A program made the position numbers and the translations under genes. The notes below the pieces were generated by a model. The model did not search any database and had not been told where the DNA came from. It saw nothing but the letters and a program-made list of their open reading frames with translations. This document shows positions 59,658-64,000 of a DNA stretch of 64,000 nt, piece by piece (position 1 is the first letter of the stretch; every line of letters starts with the position of its first letter). The DNA is from Gordonia polyisoprenivorans (GTDB lineage Bacteria > Actinomycetota > Actinomycetes > Mycobacteriales > Mycobacteriaceae). The DNA is taken from assembly GCF_017654315.1 (NCBI RefSeq), contig NZ_CP072203.1, positions 4,030,001 through 4,094,000 on the forward strand, read 5' to 3'.

Positions 59658-60101
59658 CTAGGCGGCAGAGACCACGAAGACCGGGATCTGTTCGGCATGT
59701 TCCGCGAGCTGCGCCTCCGTCGCGTCGACCCCGAGCCCCTCCGGCAGGAACCGCCCGACCTCCCACCCCCATTTGTCGAGGTAGCGACGGATGATCGCGG
59801 CCCGCTCGGTCGCGGGCACCTCGAGGAGCGCGACCCGGCGTGAGCGCCGGCCACGACGCAGTTCGCCCACACCCGCCGCGCGGGCGTTGCGGACCCATTG
59901 GGTGACGCCACGCACCGCCACCAGGTACTCGACACCGTCGAGAACGAGCGGATTGACCGGAATACTCTGCGGCGCACCGGATGTCCGACCGATCACGGTC
60001 AGGGTCTGGGCGCCGGCGAGCGAGAAGCCGCGGTCGGTGAGCCAGCGGACGAGGGCATTCATCCGGGAATCCATCGTCGTGGGCGCGAGGTAATGGGTCA
60101 T
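59658..60101 (-). CDS. Deazaflavin (F420)-dependent nitroreductase-family protein
   Basis: A 147-residue protein of the Ddn/FDOR family of split-barrel reductases that use F420H2. Typical features are a short N-terminal helix (MNALVRWLTDRGFSLAGAQTL), the VIGRTSGAPQSIPVNPLVLDGVEYLVAVRG strand region and TQWVRNARAAGVGELRRGRR. Substrate unknown. AAAGGTAG precedes ATG 60099-60101. It faces the TetR gene with two shared operator-like palindromes. Confidence 0.8.
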   Translation of the reverse strand: MTHYLAPTTMDSRMNALVRWLTDRGFSLAGAQTLTVIGRTSGAPQSIPVNPLVLDGVEYLVAVRGVTQWVRNARAAGVGELRRGRRSRRVALLEVPATERAAIIRRYLDKWGWEVGRFLPEGLGVDATEAQLAEHAEQIPVFVVSAA

Positions 60102-60121
60102 CGAACTACCTTTCGTTGATA

Positions 60122-60136
60122 GAGAGCACCGCTCTC
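60122..60136. promoter_or_regulatory. Operator-like palindrome 1 (Ddn side)
   Basis: GAGAGC-ACC-GCTCTC, perfect 6-3-6 inverted repeat, 21 bases before the Ddn-like ATG. It repeats as a near copy at 60172-60184, 49 bases away, consistent with a TetR dimer site in each promoter. Confidence 0.6.
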
Positions 60137-60171
60137 GTTTTCGAGTATGCAGACATCCGGCCCGAAAAACA

Positions 60172-60184
60172 AGAGCAATGCTCT
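60172..60184. promoter_or_regulatory. Operator-like palindrome 2 (TetR side)
   Basis: AGAGC-AAT-GCTCT, perfect 5-3-5 inverted repeat, 23 bases before the chosen TetR start. Same sequence type as the site at 60122-60136, so probable autoregulation. Confidence 0.6.
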
Positions 60185-60207
60185 CGCATTGTGCGATGAT
60201 GGTCGGC

Positions 60208-60915
60208 ATGCCCGGATCGACGACGCGCGCGCCCCGCACCCGAGCCGAGAATCGGCAGACAATGGAGACCGAGATCCTGCGGCTCGGTCGCGAGCATCTG
60301 AGCACCCACGGCGCCGCGGGACTGTCGCTGCGTGCGATCGCGCGGGAGCTCGGCGTGGTCTCGTCGGCGGTCTACCGCTACGTCCCGAGTCGCGACGAAC
60401 TGCTCACCCGGCTGCTCGTCGAGGGGTACACCCACCTCGCCGAGTCGGTCGACGCCGCCACCGACCGTATCGACGCCGGGGATCATCGCGGCCGGATCAT
60501 GGCTGCCGCCAAGGCAATCCGCACCTGGGCCGTCGACGATCCGGCACGCTGGGCACTGCTCTACGGCAGCCCCGTCCCCGGATACGCAGCGCCCGCCGAC
60601 CGTACCGTCACCCCCGGCACCCGCGTGATCGCACGGCTCATCGCCGAACTCGCCGCCGCACATGACGCGGGCGTCCTCACCGCCCCGGACTGCGAGGTCT
60701 CCCCCACACTGTCGGCCGATCTCGACGCCATCCGCACCGAGTTCGGCAACGACCTACCCGATACCGCCCTCGTCACCGGAACCCTGTTGTGGGCCACCGT
60801 GATCGGGGCGACCTCGCTGGAGGTGTTCGGCCAATACGGCTCGGAGACGTTCTCCGTTCCCGAGCACCTGTTCAGCGCCCAGATCGACGCGGTCCTGTCA
60901 TCGGTGTTCCGCTGA
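60208..60915 (+). CDS. TetR-family transcriptional regulator
   Basis: A 235-residue repressor with a standard N-terminal helix-turn-helix (LREHLSTHGAAGLSLRAIARELGVVSSAVYRYVPSRDELLTRLL region, residues about 22-65) and a C-terminal WHG-like ligand domain (LLWATVIGATSLEVFGQYG). Divergent from the Ddn-like gene with matching palindromes between; it likely controls that gene and itself. ATG 60199 is an alternative start. Tail-to-tail overlap of 18 bases with the hydrolase pseudogene. Confidence 0.82.
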   Translation: MPGSTTRAPRTRAENRQTMETEILRLGREHLSTHGAAGLSLRAIARELGVVSSAVYRYVPSRDELLTRLLVEGYTHLAESVDAATDRIDAGDHRGRIMAAAKAIRTWAVDDPARWALLYGSPVPGYAAPADRTVTPGTRVIARLIAELAAAHDAGVLTAPDCEVSPTLSADLDAIRTEFGNDLPDTALVTGTLLWATVIGATSLEVFGQYGSETFSVPEHLFSAQIDAVLSSVFR

Positions 60916-61841
60916 CGGAGGTTCCTCGACGGCGGTCGCGACGCGTACCCGCTCGGCGATCCATCCGTACGACGAGAGCGCCTTGACGTCATCGTCGACG
61001 TCGTAGCCGTGATCGGCGTCGGGGACCTCGAGGAGCCCGCGCAGCGCGCCGGCGGCCTCGAGCCGCCGGGCGTATCGCCGTCCCTCCTCGGCCAGGATGT
61101 CGTTGTGCGCCACGATGACCAGAGCGGGTGCGATACCGGTGAGATCGGCCTCGTCGGCGCCGCCGGCGGGTGAGACCAGCCGGTCGAACCGCTGCGCGAC
61201 GTCCGGGACGTACGCGGCGTCGAACACCGTACCCATCCACGGTCGGAGCATCGGCCGGGCCAGCGGTGAGTGCTTGGCGCCCGCCGGGACCGTCAGATCC
61301 ATTGGCGGGTAATGCAAAACCTGCAACGAGATCGCGGGCCACCGTGTTCGAGTGCGAGCCGCGCCCCGGCCGCCGCGAGCGCGCCGCCCGCGCTCTGACC
61401 GCCGACGACCAGCCGGGTGCCGTCCCAGCCGTGCTCTGCTCCGTGCTCGGCGATCCAGACGAGGATCTCGTGGATCTGCTCGGGCGGTTGCGGAAACCGA
61501 TGCTGCGGGGCGAGCGCGTAATCCACGTTGACGACCACGACGCCGGCCTCCACCGCCAGCAGCCGGCACGCCGGATCGTCCTGCTCCCTCACGCCCATGA
61601 CGTATCCGCCGCCGTGCAGGTTCACATATACCGGTGGTGTGCGGTCGGCGGGTGCGCGACGGTAGATCGTCGCCGAGACCGGCCCCAGAGTGCTCGGTAT
61701 CCGCAGCGGCTCGGTGTCGGCTCGGTGGTCGGGAAATCGCGCCCGCGCGCGAGTGGTCGTGCGCTGCGCCGCCCGACCCATCCCCCACTGCATACCCCGC
61801 GCGATCACCCGCGCCACGGGCGGGTTGGCAAGCACAGACAA
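60898..61841 (-). pseudogene. Alpha/beta hydrolase (HSL/lipase type), frameshifted
   Basis: A hormone-sensitive-lipase-like hydrolase. The N-terminal frame holds YVNLHGGGYVMG (oxyanion hole), VVNVDYALAPQHRFP and the nucleophile elbow GGQSAGGALAAAG; the C-terminal frame resumes with ISLQVLHYPPMDL, VIVAHNDILAEEG and DADHGYD (acid and His). One G appears missing near 61334-61340 (CCCGCG where CCCGGCG would restore GGPAISLQ), so the two halves are out of frame. Start probably TTG 61841 with GGAGG eight bases upstream. Either a real pseudogene or a sequencing error. Confidence 0.8.
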
Positions 61842-61872
61842 TTCGACGTCCTCCGGAGAAATCGTGGGTCGG

Positions 61873-62568
61873 TCATACGGTTTCGGGTTCGCCGCTGACG
61901 CGGGACCGCGACTCGACCCCGGTGAACCCGATGCCGACGATGAGGGTGGCGAGCAGTGCCGCGCCGGCGCGCACCACGAAGGCCATCGAGTATGAATGAT
62001 CGAGAGCGTCAAAGGCAACCGACTGCAAAGGATTGAGCGGCACGGACTTTCCGTCGACCATCACCGTCGCCGGAACGCCGTTGGCGCCCAACGGCCCGGA
62101 GTGGACCGCGCCGGCGTGTGCGTGCCCGCTGCGACCATCGCCAGGGTGGTGGGCATGATCGCGGCCGCGCCGACACCGGTGAGCACCTGGCCGACGAGCA
62201 GCACGGCCACCCGGATCGAGGTGTCGACGTCGGCAACCCGGGGTGAGGAAGCCGATCAGCTGACCGACACCGAGAACGATGGTGCCGATGATCAGTAATC
62301 GCTTGCGGCCGAACAGATCTCCCAGCACCCCGAAGGTGAGCTCGAACAGGGTGACCGGGACCAGGAACGCCGCGGAGATCCAGGTGAGCTGTGACGCGCT
62401 GGTGCCGAGATCGTCCTGGAAGAGCCCGTTGAGCACGGCGGGCATGGCCAACGCAGCCTGCGCCAGGGCGATCGCCGCCGCCGCGGCGATCAGCGTCCGA
62501 CTGTCCAGGACGTACCTGTCGGAGCCGCCGGCGTCGGCCTTTCCGGTGACGAATGTTCTCTGGGTCAT
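61873..62568 (-). pseudogene. MFS transporter (DHA2-like), decayed
   Basis: The N-terminal part (MTQRTFVTGKADAGG to GVLGDLFGRKRLLIIGTIVLGVGQLIGFLTPG, first about 110 residues) is a normal MFS start with the GDLFGRKR loop. Then the frame breaks near 62236-62244; the missing sense continues in another frame (LLVGQVLTGVGAAAIMPTTLAMVAAGTHTP), and near 62100-62115 it joins directly to the last loop and helix (LDHSYSMAFVVRAGAALLATLIV). About half of a 14-helix transporter is absent. One frameshift and one internal deletion, hence non-functional. Confidence 0.82.
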
Positions 62569-62616
62569 GGGGGGACCTTTCCGAGCCGAGAAGGGCGGTG
62601 TGGTGCTGCCGACATC

Positions 62617-62646
62617 ATCAGCAATGCTGATAACAGCAATACTGAC
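62617..62646. promoter_or_regulatory. Tandem operator-like repeats, MarR/MFS intergenic
   Basis: ATCAGC-AAT-GCTGAT (62617-62631) is a perfect 6-3-6 palindrome followed at once by a diverged copy AACAGCAATACTGAC (62632-62646). Located 49-78 bases ahead of the MFS start and 170 ahead of marR. Likely the MarR binding region. Confidence 0.6.
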
Positions 62647-62817
62647 GGTTTGTTGTCGTGCGCGCAAGGGTGTGGCGCTCATCTCCGCTCCGGAGAAGGG
62701 TGGCTCACCCGGAGCCCGGCGGCGTGGGACGACGGTTCTGCATAATCAAGGTCGAGTTCGCCATCGCTTCACGTCCGCCACCCGCCCCGTTTCGTCACCG
62801 TCGCGAGAGAGTCACCT

Positions 62818-63255
62818 ATGCCCAGCAGCAACGCCACACTGCTCTACCTCGTCAAGCAGCTGGAGTTGGCGGTGCGCGCCCGCATGGACGAGGTGGTCGG
62901 CGGCGAGGGCTTGACGCCGGTGCAATACACCGCGCTGACCGTGCTGGCCCGCCGCCCGGGGCTGACCTCCGCCGAACTCGCCCGCAATTCGTTCGTGCGA
63001 CCGCAGACGATGGCCCGGATCACCGCGGGGCTCGAGGAACGGCAGTTCGTCCGACGCGAGACCGACCCGCACAGCCGCAGGCAGATGCGGCTGTACCTCA
63101 CCGACCACGGCCACGAGACCGTCGAACGTCTGGAACCGGCGATCACGGCCATCGAGACCCGGATGGTCGCCGATCTCGACGACACCGAGGTCGAGGCACT
63201 GCGGTCGGCTCTGCAGTCGAGCCGACGCGCGCTGGGCGGGTCGGCTGCCCAATGA
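62818..63255 (+). CDS. MarR-family transcriptional regulator
   Basis: A 145-residue winged-helix repressor. TPVQYTALTVLARRPGLTSAELARNSFVRPQTMARITAGLEERQFVRRETDPHSRRQMRLYLTDHG spans the wing and recognition helix (residues about 31-98; listed only to mark the domain). Appears intact although its neighbour transporter is broken. Divergent from the MFS pseudogene, with tandem palindromes between. Ligand not known. Start ATG 62818; terminator follows. Confidence 0.85.
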   Translation: MPSSNATLLYLVKQLELAVRARMDEVVGGEGLTPVQYTALTVLARRPGLTSAELARNSFVRPQTMARITAGLEERQFVRRETDPHSRRQMRLYLTDHGHETVERLEPAITAIETRMVADLDDTEVEALRSALQSSRRALGGSAAQ

Positions 63256-63283
63256 GGTATCCCCGAGTACCTCTCCCGAAACG

Positions 63284-63320
63284 CCGATCGCCCGCACGCG
63301 TGACGCGTACGGGCGATCGG
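63284..63320. terminator. Hairpin terminator between marR and ileS
   Basis: CCGATCGCCCGCACGCG pairs with CGCGTACGGGCGATCGG (one mismatch) across a TGA loop, between the convergent ends of marR and ileS. GC-rich stem, no T-run. Confidence 0.75.
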
Positions 63321-63339
63321 GAGTACCGCGCAGCGCGGC

Positions 63340-64000
63340 TCAGGTCGTGGCGCGGGTGACGTCGGCGGTGACACCGTCTCCGAGTTCGATGGCGCCCGGG
63401 GCACCGGCCTGCACCACCTCGAAGACCACCGCGAGGACCTCCCCGGCGATCATGTCGGCGTGGCTTCGGGCCCAGTCCAGACGTTCGGCGGGCACCACCA
63501 GACGCACCTCGATCCGATCCGACACATCCAGGCCCAGAGAGCGTCGGGCCTCCTGGAGCTCGCGGACCCGGTCCTTGGCCCATCCCTCGGCCTCGAGCTC
63601 CGGGGTGACCGCGGTGTCGAGAACGACCAGCCCCGCACCGCCGGGCAATTCGGCGGTCGATTCGGGTTCCTCGGCGACGAGCCGGCGCGTGTACTCCCCC
63701 GGCTCGAGGTCGATACCGGCGGCACTGACCACCTCGGTGCCGTCGTCGATGACGCGCACCGCCCAGTCACCGGCCTTGACCGCCTTGATGACCCGCTGCA
63801 CGTCCTTGCCCAGCCGCGGACCGGCAGCCCGCGCGTTCACGGCGAGTTCCTGTCGCCCATAGGCATCGGCGTCGGTCGACAGCGTCACCGACTTCACGTT
63901 CATCTCGTCGGCGATCAGATCGGTGAACGGTTCGAGTTGCCCGGCCGTCGGCGAGGCCACCGTCAGCCCCGGCAAGGGCAGACGCACCCGCAACTTGTTG
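63340..64000 (-). CDS. ileS: Isoleucyl-tRNA synthetase, C-terminal part only
   Basis: The last 220 codons of IleRS; the start lies beyond 64000. The stretch begins [14 protein letters not shown] and continues [16 protein letters not shown], then the C-terminal domain with [19 protein letters not shown] and a VFEVVQAG end, matching the long actinobacterial/eukaryote-like IleRS tail. Catalytic HIGH and KMSKS motifs are outside the window. Ends 19 bases from the terminator. Confidence 0.9.
   Translation of the reverse strand, partial: NKLRVRLPLPGLTVASPTAGQLEPFTDLIADEMNVKSVTLSTDADAYGRQELAVNARAAGPRLGKDVQRVIKAVKAGDWAVRVIDDGTEVVSAAGIDLEPGEYTRRLVAEEPESTAELPGGAGLVVLDTAVTPELEAEGWAKDRVRELQEARRSLGLDVSDRIEVRLVVPAERLDWARSHADMIAGEVLAVVFEVVQAGAPGAIELGDGVTADVTRATT

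Overview
The window reads as ordinary chromosome of a high-GC, mycolic-acid-bearing actinobacterium. The best guess is Gordonia or a near relative in Mycobacteriales. This is an inference from very high GC with strong codon bias, an antigen-85-type mycolyltransferase, a complete yrbE/mce operon with a Mce-associated protein, a deazaflavin-type (Ddn) reductase, BsaP beside bioB, and a gene order that, as I remember it, follows the trpB-to-ileS stretch of Mycobacterium tuberculosis in reverse.

Layout. 1-11.2 kb (all minus): trp genes (trpB partial, trpC, a Trp-associated membrane protein, trpE, a small tautomerase), then hisI-hisF-impA-priA-small membrane gene-hisH-hisB-hisC-hisD, mostly joined by ATGA/GTGA overlaps. 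There is no trpF, and PriA should serve both pathways. 11.4-16.1 kb: secreted mycolyltransferase, a GT-C glycosyltransferase, an SDR oxidoreductase and an epoxide-hydrolase-like enzyme. 16.2-19.6 kb: nadC and nadA without nadB, a LuxR-type regulator and an NrtR-type Nudix repressor, with a perfect palindrome in front of nadA. 19.8-25.8 kb: bioA-bioF-bioD-bioB-bsaP-DUF2567-like operon with a divergent BioQ-like repressor and two tandem operator-like sites.

25.8-46.4 kb: an acyltransferase-SGNH membrane protein, glgX/treX and treY, then a minus-strand mce operon (yrbEA, yrbEB, mceA-F, mas), then treZ and ilvA. The mce block separates treY from treZ, which are adjacent in M. tuberculosis. 46.6-59.6 kb: a secreted beta-propeller-like protein, a small membrane gene, a potassium channel with soluble NAD-binding domains on both sides of the pore, dnaE1, an RluA-family pseudouridine synthase, lspA, two lipoproteins, ansA and a Y-family polymerase. 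59.6-63.3 kb: a Ddn-like reductase/TetR pair, then a frameshifted alpha/beta hydrolase and a decayed MFS transporter beside an intact MarR regulator. The window closes in the 3' end of ileS.

No wholly new system stands out. The least routine features are: (1) short tandem arrays with periods divisible by three, inside or next to hisF, hisC, nrtR, glgX, lspA and the Y-family polymerase; (2) a roughly 155-residue acidic insertion in GlgX; (3) the mce block between treY and treZ; (4) nadA-nadC without nadB under a clear palindrome; (5) several well-formed operator pairs next to their likely regulators (BioQ, TetR/Ddn, MarR/MFS); (6) a decaying transporter/hydrolase pair. No CRISPR array, insertion sequence, prophage, tRNA or rRNA gene was seen.
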